From positions 58,935,888-58,999,887 of the forward strand of contig NC_037686.1 in NCBI RefSeq assembly GCF_003255815.1: 64,000 nucleotides of DNA. The letters run 5' to 3'. Below, piece after piece: positions 45,195-57,900 of the stretch (the first letter of the stretch is position 1; each line of letters starts with the position of its first letter). Made by a program: the position numbers and the translations under genes. Origin of the DNA: Theropithecus gelada (Eukaryota; Chordata; Mammalia; Primates; Cercopithecidae). The notes beneath the pieces were generated by a model. The model saw only the letters and a list, made by a program, of their open reading frames with translations. It ran no database searches and had not been told where the DNA came from.

Positions 45195-46198
45195 AATAAA
45201 AGGAGATGCATACTATTTTATGAATTAAAAGACTCAACACAATGGAGGTGTCCATTCTCCCCTAAATGATATACAAGTTTAACAAAATTCCTATTAAAGT
45301 CTCGGTAAGATTTTTTTTGTATCTATTCATTATTATTCTAGACAACTGCCTTTTTATATAGCCTTTTCATATAGCTAATATCTAAAATAATATTGTAAAA
45401 AGAAGAATAAAGTAGAATGAATCAGGGTACCAAATTTTAAAGCTGAATATATAGCTATAATAATCAACAGTGTGTGGTAATGGCAGAAATATAGGCAAAT
45501 AGATCAATGGGATGGCATATAGAACCTGGAAATAAATCCACACAAATAAGTCAATCTGAGTTTTGCCACAGGTGTAAAAGCAATTCAGTGGAGAAAAGGT
45601 AGCCTTTCAACAAATAAATCTGGGGCCATTGGACATCAGTAAGTAAAAACAAACAAACAAAAAATGACCTGTCTCACACCCTACAGAAAAGTTAACTCAA
45701 AATGGATTGTGAATTTAAATTTAAAATATACATCACAAAAATCTTTAATAAAACAGGATAACATCTTCAGAATCTCAGGTGAGGCAAAAAGTTCTTAGAC
45801 TTAAAACCAACAGCCTGTGGTATAGCCGGACAAAATAATATTATTCAGCCATTAAAAGAAACAAGTACTTTGAGGATGAATTTTAAAACATTATGTTAAG
45901 TGAAAGAAGCCAGACAGAAAAGGCTACATATTGCATTATTCTACTTATATGACATATTCTGAATAGGTGAATCTATAGTCAGAATGTGAACTGGTTTTTG
46001 TCTGAAAATGTAGGGAGAGGTAATGAGGACTGAGCGCTTAAGGTGTATGGGGTTTGCTTTCGGAGTGGTAAAATTATTTTCAAACAGATAAAATTGGAGG
46101 TAGTACAACATTGTAAATGTACTAAATGCCACTGATTTTTTTCATTTTAAAGTGACTAAATTTATCTAATATCAATTCCACCTCAATAAAAATAAAAA
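45195..46198 (+). mobile_element. L1M 3' part (ORF2 end and 3'UTR)
   Basis: aaagactcaacacaatggag, aacagtgtgtggtaatggca, agatcaatgggatggcatat, then 3'UTR text (gtgaaagaagccagacagaa) and a terminal cctcaataaaaataaaaaga that looks like the polyadenylation end. No open frame survives. Confidence 0.85.
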
Positions 46199-46715
46199 GA
46201 CCCATTTATATGTGAATATGTAGAGCAGATTTTTTTGTAATAGCCCCAGACTGGAAACAATCTAGACGTCCTTCAAAAGGTGAATGCGTAAACAAATTGT
46301 GGTATATCCAGACCATGAAACTCTTCTCAGTAATACAAAGAAGCAACTGGCACATACAAAAACCTAAGTGAGCCTCCAGAGAACTATGTCAATTGAAAAA
46401 TTATTCCAGAAAGTTACATACTATATGATTGCAATTGAATAACATTCTTGAATGAGTAATTTATGGAAATGGAGAACACATTAATGAATGTTAGGGACCA
46501 AGGAGTGAATGGAAGTGGAAGGTGAGTGTGGTTTATGTAAATATTCCATATCTTGACTATATAGTTCTTAATATCTTAGTTGTAATATTGTACTATAATT
46601 TTGCAAGATGTTTCCATTGAAGGAATTTAAATATAGAGTACATAGAACTTTTCTGTATTATTTTTTACAGCTACAATTACCTCTCAATCAACACTTCAAT
46701 TAAAAAACATGACAG
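46199..46715 (+). mobile_element. Second L1M 3' end
   Basis: aatagccccagactggaaac, gtggtatatccagaccatga, ttacatactatatgattgca, then a degraded 3'UTR. It repeats the portion of L1 already present in the preceding element, so it is an independent insertion. Confidence 0.8.
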
Positions 46716-46720
46716 AAATC

Positions 46721-46998
46721 AGGCTTACGCCTGTAATCCCAGCACTTTGGGAGGCTGAGGCAGGCGGATCACCTGAGGTCAGGAGTTCCAGACTAGCCTG
46801 GCCAATATGGTGAAACCCCGTCTCTACTAAAAATACAAAAATTAGCAGTGCTGGGCGCCTGTAATCCCAGCTACTCGGGAGGCCAAGGGAAGAAAATTGC
46901 TTGAACCCAGGAGGTGGAGGTTGCAGTGAGTTGAGATCATACCATTGCACTCCAGCCTGGGTGACAGAGTGAGCTCCACCTCAGAAAAGAAAAAAAGA
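46721..46998 (+). mobile_element. Alu (S-like)
   Basis: aggcttacgcctgtaatccc start, lacking the first dozen bases; two monomers; small deletion at tagcagtgctgggcgcctg; A-rich end. Confidence 0.94.
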
Positions 46999-47234
46999 TA
47001 GAAAAAGTGTGCCAAAAAGGAAATTTAAGCCCACACATTTAAGTACATAGTACAAATGTATGTGAAGCATACACTTATATTGAAATGACAAATATAAGAT
47101 ATTTAAATAAGTAGGATGATTACAATGAAGAGTTTGTAGTCTATTTTTTAAAAAACAACTACATATTTTATATCTTAAAGACCATCTCCTTTTCTCAAAA
47201 ATATAACAATGGTCTATTTTACACTATTTTACAT

Positions 47235-47580
47235 TACTTGCTGGCAACCACACCTGTTCCTCCTACCTTTTCTCCTGCCCTGCTAAAGTCCGTCATTTTT
47301 ATTTGGAGGTCTCTGCTCTACTACCACCTTGTCAGTAAGATATTTTATAATTCTTTCAGATCAGATTCTTCCTTATGTTCTGTGCTTTTTGATTCCCCTT
47401 TTCCCACATTATTTTTCTTCATAACTGTCAGCAAATACTGACGGTTATCTTTATTTGCCTTCTCCAACTAAGATGTAAACTACAGGAGATACATGACTTT
47501 GTTCATTGATTCACCCCTCTGAATTGCAGAATGTGCTTGGCATGTATAGATGCTCAGCACACGCTCCCTGAATGAATGTC
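47235..47580 (+). mobile_element. L2 3' end
   Basis: ctggcaaccacacctgttcc, the gaggtctctgctct block, ctaagatgtaaactacagga and a closing gcatgtatagatgctcagca...gaatgaatg are the last 350 bases of L2 in order. Confidence 0.8.
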
Positions 47581-48494
47581 ACTCAGAAGCAGAGTTGCTT
47601 ACTGCAGGTTTTCAGCTATGCTAACAAAATTTGAGTGGGTCCACAGCTTCTGAAAAAAAAGGAGCATGATATTAAAAACTCACTGGCTTGCAAATAGAAT
47701 CTCCTGAAGTTAAAGAAAAATGATAACCTATTCCATTAAAGAGATTATTTTAAACCTATTTCGAGACTAACAGAAACAATTATCACCTTTTTAAAATTAG
47801 TTCACCATATTTAATTATTAAGTTTAAAATTTTTATTTGGTCGTACTATTCTACTGATTTGTAAATGTTTGGTAAATGAGTTGCTTTTTTTTTTGGTGAA
47901 TCTCAAAAAAAAAATTAAAAGAAAAAACAACTGTTGCTTGTTTTTGCTACTAATAATATTTACTTGTCTCCAAGAATCTTAGCTTTTAAGAAAGATAAAG
48001 GAATAAAGGGCACTGAATTGGGGGGACTCTACAGAAGATAAGTTGAATGTTTGTATGTTCTTAATCTCTAACATTATTGTGGATTTATACATATACATAT
48101 GTATGTCTTTCAAATATATTAGTTATAATAAAGTATCATAAAAAATAATTACAGGCAGAGTTGATGCATTTGTCTAACAGATTTATAATGAAAAAAAGTG
48201 TCTTTATTTTACTTCTTACTGTCTTCAAACATTAGGTCAAAAAGTAGCACTCATTCTAACAAGTGCACATTCCCTGATCCATAGTGGTAAAATAAACAAA
48301 ATTCAATTTTACATTTGCCTTATCATATCTTAATATTTATATAAATATAGGAATGGTCAGCGTGAACAGTACTAAAAACAGTTTGCTGTCATATTATTTT
48401 ATCTATTTAGATGAGTTTTTAAAGATGTAAAAATTAAATGAACTATTTACCCTGCACACTATAATAACTCATCAACAAAAATTATTTTATTGCT
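47581..48494. other. Unassigned AT-rich stretch
   Basis: No gene or known repeat. Several short A and T runs (for example 47886-47895). Confidence 0.5.
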
Positions 48495-48735
48495 GATGTC
48501 TTCACCACCAGTCTGTCCCTCTGCTTAAAAGACTTCATTGCTTTCCAATTGCTACAGAGATGAAAACAACAACAACAACAAAATACTTAGATTATTACAA
48601 CCCTTGTGTCACCAAGAGTCTTGCCTACCCTCCAGCTTAAACATTTGTTCTTAATTTTTCACTATGGTGAAGGCAAATCTGCCTTTCCTTCATTTCATAA
48701 AGGTATATTTATAGGCTTTTCCTTGCTATTCTAAC
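48495..48735 (+). mobile_element. L2 fragment (upstream part)
   Basis: gcttaaaagacttcattgct, ccttgtgtcaccaagagtct and tgcctaccctccagctt fit L2 upstream of the portion at 47235-47580, so this is a different copy. A (CAA)n patch at about 48565-48581 is included. Confidence 0.6.
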
Positions 48736-48816
48736 TCCAAAATTAAGACTTGACAAATAACAACATGGATATCTGATGCAAGAATACAGTACCATGAAAA
48801 AAAAAAAAAGACTAGG

Positions 48817-49172
48817 TGTTTTAGTTCATTCTTGCTGCTATAGCAAAATGCTTTAGACTGGGTAATTAATAAATCACAGATATTTACTACTCACAGTTCT
48901 GGATACTGGGGTGTTCCAGACCAACACACCAGCAGTTTTGATCTAGTGAGGGCCCATTCTTTATGGGTGGCACCATGTAGCTGTGTCTTCATGTGGCAGA
49001 AGAGACAAGCATGCTTCATTTGGCCACTTTGATAAAGATGCCCATCTCATTAATAAGGGTAGAATCCTTACAATTTAATCACTTCCCAAACAGTCCACTT
49101 CGTAATAACACCAAGTCGTGAACTCTGTTTCAACACATGAATTTTTGGGGTACACAAACATTCAACCATAGC
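48817..49172 (-). mobile_element. MLT1-like MaLR LTR
   Basis: The + strand reads tgttttagttcattcttgct, tagactgggtaattaataaa, gagggcccattctttatggg, tcttcatgtggcagaagaga, and ends attcaaccatagca. Flanks ctagg and ctaaa are weak as a target duplication. A poly-A (48797-48809) lies just upstream. Confidence 0.85.
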
Positions 49173-51030
49173 ACTAAAATGGACTGAATTAACAATGAGC
49201 TTGATTGACTTCATTATACCTTAGTTTCCCATCAAATCATGTATATTTCTAAAGATACTGAAGTTAAAATGTACAAAAGTGCTATATAAATATACACATG
49301 AGACTACATTACAATGGTTTGGAATCAAATCCATCCAAATTATTTACTGAAAATTATATTTTTATAATTAATAATAAATTCAGCTGTTTTAGAATTTCAA
49401 TTGTATCTATAAAATCAGAACAAAAATTGTTAAAGCTCATATCTTCTTAACTATTGTAGCAGAATGCTTTAGTCTTAGGGGAAACTTCTTCAGTAGAAGG
49501 AAGCACAGCAAATTTGCCTTTATAGAGATTCAACTCTTGGTGCTTGGGCAAAGAATAAGAATTACATTCCGCAGCAGCAGCAGTGAGAGAAGGAAGAAGG
49601 AAAGAAGAAATTTCTAGAATGAGATTGATCTCCAGCCCCATGCCAATCATGGACTGGATAAAATTCATGCATATCTTTTGTGAGAGAGGTGAGAGATGTG
49701 AATCTCTTTCTCATTTGGTCCCAGTCTGCAACTGTGAACAAGAGCCAATTTATCAATCTGGTCTCATCAGGAAAATAGGGACCAGAAAGTAAATCTAGAC
49801 GTGTTAGACACATTGAGAGAGAGTGTTTTGAGAAACTGGGGCTCAATGAATTATTTCCCTGCTTGTTCTCTGCCTGAGATTGGAATAATTGAGAGACAAA
49901 TTAGTCACTGAGCTATAAGCAGCACTGAAAATGCCATCATTCCATGGTTTATCCCTGGAAAACTTTTAGTATGGAGGAATAGAGAAATCTATTTATTTCC
50001 TTCAGACAGCTGTCATCCAAGACAAGGAAAAGTTGAGAAACTCAAGCCACCTTTTTTTTGTTTTTTAATTTTTGCAACTCACAAATTCTTTAAGTCATCA
50101 CACCAGTCCTGTAGGGAAATGAAAGAGGTTACAAATAGCAGAAGGATTATTCTAATAGTGAGTTCTCCATATGGAACTCTATATCAGAAATAGGAATTTA
50201 ATTCCTTCGTAAATTATATATCTCTTTCTCAAAATAATTCATTGAAATGTTATATATTTTGCTGTATATTCAGAAATTAAACTCTAAGTGCATTTTCTTC
50301 TTTTTGAGGTGTAATATAAGAGGCATAGTCTTTCACACACTTCTATCTTCTTAGTGGCAGCTTTAAATTCTGGACTTTGAGCTTCTTTTGTAGTCAGAAA
50401 CTATGTGTTTATCATTTTTGTTTGTCTCATAACTTAACATAGAATAAATATTTCATATATTTTTATTAAGCTAATGATTAAATACAAAGTAAATTTTTAA
50501 AGAGAATATTATTTCTGTGATCACCAAATACTAGGTATTGGGTGACATTCTATAAACAAACACATATGGCCAAAATACGCTAATAAAGTCACCTATGAGG
50601 TTTTATAAACCACAAAAAATATGTACACATAAATCTAGTATCAACTTGTGCCATGTGTGTTATTTCACACTAATCTAAAAACCACTGTATCCCTGTAAGA
50701 ACCCATAAGACAGCACAATGTTTGAAGCATTTTGGATGTTTAAGATTTATGCAGTAGGGTGTTTCATAATCTTTCCTCCCCCATCCTTGTTATAAACAAA
50801 ATTTAATAATTTAGTGTTTTCCATAATGATGTTGCTTACTAATTGGCTAAATTGAACAGCCACCACATACTTCATTTAGCAACATGAATTAAGCTGACTT
50901 TGCTTACTAAAAACCTATAATACTTTCAGCAAATAATTTCTAATCAGAAGAGCATGAACAATACATTCTGTATCTTCAGGTAAACTTTACAGAGTTTAGT
51001 AAATTATTTTAATGGTGAAGAAATGAAATA
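49173..51030. other. Unassigned stretch
   Basis: No gene is seen. The block at 49440-49870 is less AT-rich and includes a cag run with purines (49570-49612), with short frames on both strands and no known similarity. The rest is AT-rich. Confidence 0.45.
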
Positions 51031-51704
51031 CAGTCACATAACACTTAATGATGAGCATACATTCCAATTAATTAATCTAGGTGACTTTTGTCATCGTGTA
51101 AACATCATGGAGTGTACTTACACAAACCTACCTGGTATATATAGCCTACTACACATCTAAGCTATATGATGTAGCCTATTCATTCTAGGATACAAACCTG
51201 TACAGCATATTAGTCTCATGAATACTAAAAGCCATTGTAACACAATGGTAAGTATTCGTGTATATAAACACATCTAAATAGAAAAGGCACAACAACAATG
51301 TGGTACAACAGAAAAAAAAAAGGTACACCTGACTAGGTCACTTGCCAGGAGTAGAGCTTGCAGGACTGGAAGTTTCTCTGGGTGAGTCAGTGAGTGGGTG
51401 ATAAGTCAACCTGAGGGCCTAGGACGTTACTATACACCACTGTAGGCTTTATAAACACTGTACACTTAGACTATACCAAATTTATTTCAAAATAGTTTTC
51501 TTTCTTCAATAATAAATTAACCTATATTACTACAATTTTTTTACTTTATAAACTTTAATTTTTTAAACTTTTGACTCGTAATAACATTTAGCTAAAATGC
51601 AAACATACTGTAAGCTGTACAAATATATTCTTAAAATATTTTTATTCTATATGTTTTCTTTTATTTTTAAATTCTCTTTATTTTACTTCTTTTTTGATTA
51701 TTCT

Positions 51705-52527
51705 TTTCTTTATTATTATTATTATACTTTAAGTTCTAGGGTACATGTGCACAACGTGCAGGTTTTTTACATATGTATACATGTGCCATGTTGGTGTGCT
51801 GCACCCATTAACTCGTCATTTACATTAGGTATGTCTCCTAATGCTATCCCTCCCCCCTTCCCCCACCCCACAATAGGACCTGGTGTGTGATGTTCCCCTT
51901 CCAGTGTCCAAGTGTTCTCATTGTTCAGTTCCCACCTATGAGTGAGAACATGCGGCGTTTGGTTTTCTGTCCTTGTGATAGTTTGCTGAGAATTATGGTT
52001 TCCAACTTCATCCATGTCCCCACAAAGGACATGAACTCATCCTTTTTTATGGCTGCACCATATTCCATGGTGTATATGTGCCACATTTTCTTAACCCAGT
52101 CTATCATTGATGGGCATTTGGGTTGGTTCCAAGTCTTTGCTATTGTGAATAGTGCCACAATAAACATACGCATGTATGTGTCTTTATAGCAGCATGATTT
52201 ATAACCCTTTGGGTATATACCCAGTAATGGGATGGCTGGATCAAATGGTATTTCTAGTTCTAGATCCTTGAGGAATTGTCATACTGTCTTCCACAATGGT
52301 TGAACTAGTTTCCAGTCCCACCAACAGTGTAAAAGTGTTCCTATTTTTCCATATCCTCTCCAGCACCTGTTGCTTCCTGACTTTTTAATGATCACCATTC
52401 TAACTGGTGTTAGATGGTATCTCATTGTGGTTTTGATTTGCATTTCTCTGATGGCCTGTGATGATGAGCATTGTTTCATGTGTCTGTTGGCTGCATAAAT
52501 GTGTGTTTTGGCTGCATAAATGTCTTA
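51705..52527 (-). mobile_element. L1PA 3' end, 5' truncated
   Basis: Reverse complement of a primate-specific L1: tatactttaagttctagggt, cccacctatgagtgagaaca, tgggtatatacccagtaatg, tgttagatggtatctcattg. It ends at ttggctgcataaatg, which is duplicated. Divergence is low compared with all other L1s here. Left aattctcttt and right aattctattt may be target duplications. Confidence 0.93.
52487..52525 (+). repeat. Short duplication at the L1PA 5' junction
   Basis: ttggctgcataaatgt occurs at about 52487 and again at about 52508, separated by gtgtt. The L1 consensus has it once. Confidence 0.85.
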
Positions 52528-52720
52528 ATTCTATTTAAAAAACTAAGACACAAGCACACACATTACCATAGGCTTACCCAGGGTCAAGATCATCAATATC
52601 ACTGTCTTCCATCTCCATATTTTGTTTCACTGGAAGGTCTTCAGGGACAGTAATAGCTCCATTATAATCGTATGGGACCACCGTTGTATATGCAGACCGT
52701 CATTATGTGGTATATGACTC

Positions 52721-53560
52721 TATTTCCAACCACTTCAAATGCAAAAGGAAAGACATGGTGGGTAATATCTGAAAGTAAGGGAAAGGGTTTTTTTTTGTAG
52801 TGAGTAGTAGAGAGAATGCTGTTTCACAGGGAAAGTCTTGAGATTCACACAAAATTAAGCTTGTTTGACATGGTTTCTCTGAATATATGCCAAGCACATA
52901 TTAAGATATGCTTTTCTCCCTTGGCACTCTAAGATAGCATTAGGCAAGGGTTTCACATCTCTAAAATGTTTCTGAATAATTTCTTCTGGTGGTGGCCTTA
53001 TCATAAAGAATTTTAAAATATCCTAGTAGAAAGTTTCTAAAAGGATGCTTTCCCAAAATAGAAGTGCAGTGGGTCATATGTTAATAATGTAATCTAAGTA
53101 AAGCTGAAAGAAACCCTGCAGGTTAAAAACAGCTTAGAATAGAATGTTAAGAAAGACGATAACATTTTCAGAATACTGGACAATTCCTAACTATTTCAGA
53201 AAAAGTATTAATTGGAATGCACAGCAGATAAAATATAATCAGTTAAGAGACTTGGAGAACAACATTCAAACAACATGTAATTTATTAGGTCATTTTTATT
53301 GTTTCTACTGGATCTTTTTTCCCCATTTTGTGAGCTTTTGATTTTTCTTGACTTACAAAATGAATAGATATTTATATTGCTTTAATAATAACAACCTCTA
53401 ACCCTTGAAGCTGAATTAATCATTTGTTTATATATAGTTAGGTGGATCTTTGAGAAAAAGTAAGATAATACAAAATGGCAAATATCTGGATAAATACAAA
53501 TTTTATCTGTTTGCCTCTTATTCAAAGTGCATGTGATAATCCAAAACAAAAATTCTGGTA
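52721..53560. other. Unassigned stretch between the two hAT copies
   Basis: No gene or recognised repeat. Confidence 0.5.
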
Positions 53561-53892
53561 CAGTCATGTGCCATGCAACATTTCACTGTCAATCTCAGAC
53601 CGCATATATAATTGTGCTCTGATATGATTATAATACAGTATTTTAATGTACATTTTCTCTTTTTAGATATCTAAATACTTATTATTGTGTTACAATGGAC
53701 TACAGTATTCAATATAGTAAAAATCTGTATAGGTTTGCAGTCCAGGAGCCATAGGCTACACACTATAGTCTAGGTGTATAGTCGGTGATACTGTGTAGGT
53801 TTTTCTAAGTACATTCTATGATGCTTGCACAATGACTTGCCTAACAATGCACTTCTCAGAGTGCATCCACCTCGTTAAGTAATGCATGACTG
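53561..53892 (+). mobile_element. Non-autonomous hAT transposon (Cheshire-like), complete
   Basis: cagtcatgtgccatgcaac at the left and gttaagtaatgcatgactg at the right form terminal inverted repeats. Flanks ttctggta (53553-53560) and tactggga (53893-53900) agree at 6 of 8 bases, fitting the 8-base hAT target duplication. Internally deleted to 332 bases. Confidence 0.8.
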
Positions 53893-54000
53893 TACTGGGA
53901 CTTCTGGTTTCAGCTGGGATATGTAAAGAGCCTAGAAGTTGTCACTCTCATCCTTACAACAAGAGAAAGCTGGACAAACTGAACATAGTATTTTTAAATG

Positions 54001-54475
54001 TTAAGTTTAATTAATTTTGAAACTAATTTTTATTTAAAATTGACACTTAATTGTACATATTCATGGGGTACAGTGTGATGTTTCAATGCATTTGTACATT
54101 GCGTAATAATCAAATCAGGGTGATTACCATATCCATCACTTCAAGCATTTATCATTTGTTTGAAGTGATGCAAAAATCTTCTCCTCCAGCTATCTTGAAA
54201 TATACACTACATTGTTATTAGCTATTGTCACACTACTGTTTAATAAAACACCAGAGCTTATTGTTCTTGTCTATCTGTAACTTTGTACTCATGGATCAAT
54301 TTCTCCCAGTTCATCCTTCCCCCTACCCTCCCCAGTCTCTTGTAACCACTGTTCTACTCTCTACTTCTATGAAATCAACTTTTTAGATTCACATATGAGT
54401 GAGATCACACAGTGTTTGTACTTCTGTGATTGGCTTATTCCACCTAACGTGATGACCTTCAGGCTCACCACCTAT
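54001..54475 (-). mobile_element. L1 3'UTR (L1MA/L1PB-like)
   Basis: ttaaaattgacacttaattg, tattcatggggtacagtgtg, the tccccctaccctccccagtc block, tctctacttctatgaaatca and atatgagtgagatcacacag are the antisense of an L1 3'UTR. Confidence 0.87.
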
Positions 54476-54839
54476 AGAATAGTAACAGTGGACTACAACC
54501 ATAAGACCTGCGGGACACAACTCTTTTTAAGGAGGCTTACTTATAAAAGCTCAAAATGAAGAGGAAAGTCAAAGTAAGAACACTGGTAGAGTTGGAAGTT
54601 TCTGGCATAAATGACTACAGAAAACATTCACAAAGACTACCACATACTGAAATGCAAAGAGAACAAATAATGAGCTTTTAAAAAAGTATACAAGAACTGT
54701 GGCAAAATACCAAAAATTTGTGTTATAGGAACAATAAAAGGAGAAGAGAAAATGGGGATTTACGTACCAGATTTTGTGTGGACATATATTTTCATTTCTC
54801 TTGAATATTATGATATATGAATTATTTCTCAATTAACAT
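54476..54839. other. Unassigned stretch
   Basis: No gene or recognised repeat. Confidence 0.5.
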
Positions 54840-56300
54840 TTAAAATTTCCAAAAGCAAACACAAAAGGCCCTAATAATAAAACATCAATACTACTAATTG
54901 CTAGTAAGTATCCAGATCAACAGGAATTCTCATTCTTCATTAGTGGGAATGCAAACTGGTACAGCCACGCTGCAGATGGTTGGTAATTTCCTACAAATGT
55001 AGACATGGCTTCATCATAACATCTACTAGTAATATACTTAAGTATCAGTCCAACTGACTTGAAAACGTATGTCCACACAAAAACCTGTATGTGACTGTTT
55101 ATTGAAGTAGTGTTCAGAATAGCCAAAAACTGGAAGCAATCAAGACATCTTTTATTTTTATTTTTGTTTTTTGGAGATGGAGTCTTGCTCTGTCACCCAG
55201 GCTGGAGTGCAGTGGTGTGATCTCGGCTCACTGCACCCTCCGCCTCCTGGGTTCAAGTGATTCTCCTGCCTCAGCTTCCTGAGTAGCTGGGATTACAGGC
55301 ACACACCACCATGCCCTGTTAATTTTTGTACTTTTAATAGAGACAGGGTTTCACCATGTTGGCCTGGCTGGTCTCGAACTTCTGACCTCAAGTGATACAC
55401 TTGCCTCAGCCTCCCAAAGTGCTGGGATTGCAGGTGCTATTCACCACACCTGGCCAAAATATCATTTAATAGGTGAATTGATTTTTTTTTTAAGTATCGT
55501 ATATCATGCAATGGAATGCTATTCAGAGATAAAGAAGGACTATCTATCAAACAATGAAAATTATGGTTGAATGTTAATGCATATTGCTAAGTGAAAGAAG
55601 CCAGCCTGAAAAGGTTGTACACTGTATAATTCCATTTATATGATATTTTAGAAAAGTAAAAGCCATAGAGACAGCAAACAAATTAGTGTTTGCCACGGTT
55701 TATTGGAGAGGAGAGTTGAATAGGTGAAACACGGGATATTTTGGGATAACAAAACTATTTTATGTGATATTGTAGTGGTAGATACATGACACTATGCAAA
55801 TGTCAAAACTCATTAACACTTACAGCAGAAAGTGTAAATTATATAGTTTGCAATAAAAAATAAAAGAGAGGTCAAGGAAATCCGTGAATGGAGTGTTGAC
55901 TGTAACAAAGAATAAGTTAATTGTACGGAAAATGTGTGAACAACCTTACTGAATAGAATGCTAAAATGTTGATGAGCTAAGTAACTTTGAAAATTAGCAG
56001 TCTCTCTAAGACTAAAGCAAATGGGACACTACATACTCTACTTGCTAAAGTTGTTTCCCAGTGGGTACTATTTAACAATACTGATGCTGCTGAACAGGTT
56101 TACTGAAATGAATAATTAAGGAAATGAATGGCAGATTCTGAATGAACCCCAGAGGCAACTGAAAGAGCTTCCAATGGCCAAAGCTGAAATAATTTGAAAA
56201 AGAAAATAAATAATTATTGGATAATAACACAAAGTATAAAATAAATATCCATAGGTTCACACTGATGTAAAGAAAGACTAAACAAATTAATGGTAAGAGA
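54840..56300 (+). mobile_element. L1M (L1MC/L1ME-like) 3' part, split by an Alu
   Basis: tagtgggaatgcaaactggt, cagaatagccaaaaactgga before the Alu; aatggaatgctattcagaga, aagtgaaagaagccagcctg, and a long old 3'UTR with aagagcttccaatggccaaa after it. The late segment is characteristic of L1MC/L1ME 3'UTRs. Confidence 0.8.
55148..55455 (-). mobile_element. Alu (S-like), full length
   Basis: T-rich tail, ggagatggagtcttgctctg, both monomers, end ccacacctggcc. It inserted in the L1M just before the aggtgaat block. Confidence 0.95.
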
Positions 56301-56305
56301 GAAAT

Positions 56306-56627
56306 ACCAGACCTAGTGGCTCATGCCTGTAATCCAGTACTTTGGGAGGCCAGGGAGAGCAGATCACCTGAGGCCAGGAGTTTCAGGCCAGCCTGGCCAA
56401 CATGGTGAGACCCCATCTCTACAAGGAAAAAAAAAAAAATACAAAATGTAGCCAGGCATGGTCACAAGCGCCTGTAATCCCAACCACTCAGGAAGCTGAG
56501 GCAGAAGAATCGCTGGAACCCAGGAGGTGGAGGCTGAAGTGAGCATAAATCATGCCACTGCACTCCAGCTTGGGAGACAGAGCAGGATTCCATCTAAAAA
56601 ACAGAAAAAGAAAAAAAAAAAAAAAAC
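56306..56627 (+). mobile_element. Alu (J/S-like), full length
   Basis: acctagtggctcatgcctgt start, both monomers, A-rich linker and a long A tail (to 56627). Quite diverged. Confidence 0.93.
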
Positions 56628-56959
56628 GAGAACAAATATTTTATGCAAAAATATTCCAAATAATTTACATAAACCCTCCAGCCTTAAGGGGGTGGAGCAT
56701 CAGTTGAGGGATACGGTATGAAAAATAGGGCAAGAGTACCTTCTAAAGGGAGAAATTTAACGTTACTGACATTCTTTGATTCTCCACCAAATGGTATCTA
56801 TTAATAAAAACTTCCTATGCTCTTGAAAATAATGTGATTTTCTCCTGCTATGGCGAGCAAAAGACAATTAAATTTATAGTTTGGTTAATAATATTATAAA
56901 AGGCTTTGATATGTTTACAGTTTTTTTCATTTAATTTCTCTACAAATACTAAAGGACAA
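56628..56959. other. Possible continuation of L1M 3'UTR
   Basis: About 56640-56800 might continue the L1M 3'UTR that the Alu interrupted, but the match is weak. No gene is seen. Confidence 0.3.
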
Positions 56960-57900
56960 AAATTTAAATGTACAATTAAAATTAAGGATTATATTCCTAC
57001 TTTCAGTTTTTTTTCTTTCAGTTTCTATTTCATACATTTTAAAGCTATGCTATTACATTTATTTTTGTTTAAATATTTTGTCTCTTCTTGATTTATTGAA
57101 TTTTAATATAATAAATAACTCATTTAGTGCTGAAAATATTGCTTATTTACAAATCTACCTTGTCAGAAATTATATACCCATTAGAGCTTTCGTATTATCT
57201 GTTTTGGCATTGTATGTGTAATTTTAATATTTTTATTTTAAATGTAACATATGTTTCTTGTATACAACATACTATTGTGTCTCGCTCTTTCATCCAATCT
57301 AACAATATCTGCCTTTTAAGTGGATCATTTTGGCCATTTACATTCAATTTAATTATCAATATGATTGAGTTGAAGCCCATCCTCTCATTTTTGCTTTTCT
57401 ATTTATTTTACATGTTTTCTGTATTTTTTTCTATTTTTCTATCTTAAATTAGACTCAATATTTTTGAATACTTTGCTTTTGTATCATGTCTAAACTTATT
57501 CCAAGGTATTCTTTATTCCAGATATTATATTTTTCAGTTCTAGAATTTGCAGTCAATTCTTTTTTTATAAAATCTATTTTTCTCTTGCAGTAACCCTTCT
57601 TGAGATATATTATCTTTTCAGCTATTACGTGCATATGATTTTATATATATGTGTGTGTGTGTATATGTATGTATAGATATTAACATATTCTAATATATTA
57701 TAAATCCTTTTCTTAGTATTTCCAGTGTCTACTAATTGCATGTGCTTCTATGTGTGATTTTAGCTTTTCATTATGGGTGACATTTTCCTTCTTACATTTT
57801 AAACCTTTTTGAAAAATATTTTATTAGTTGTTGAGCATAATACTACAGTGACTACTGAATTAGACAATGTTTTCTCACAAAGAACTTGCTGTTTTCTGTC
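56960..57900 (-). mobile_element. L1 ORF2 N-terminal (endonuclease) fragment, antisense
   Basis: A minus-strand frame at 57195-57380 shows LNVNGQNDPLKR and CCIQET, the start of the L1 endonuclease domain with its QET catalytic-site patch. Flanking text is more AT-rich and older. No intact ORF2. Confidence 0.75.

Larger units (their letters stand above)
51031..52720 (-). mobile_element. hAT-type DNA transposon (Cheshire-like), split by an L1PA
   Basis: Terminal repeats: cagtcacataacacttaatg at the left, and cattatgtggtatatgactc at the right as its rough complement. Inside, gagtgtacttacacaaacct, tagcctactacacatctaag and cacaatggtaagtattcgtg match the mirror of the copy at 53561-53892. The strand is set opposite to that copy by convention. 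A GATGATATTG-type coding-like patch near 52590 (antisense) could be a transposase or captured remnant. The family name is from memory. Confidence 0.7.

Noticed and set aside
49447..49846. Overlapping frames of 69-94 codons on both strands around a cag run
   Set aside because: No similarity that I can name, frames overlap on opposite strands, and no exon signals. Left as unassigned.
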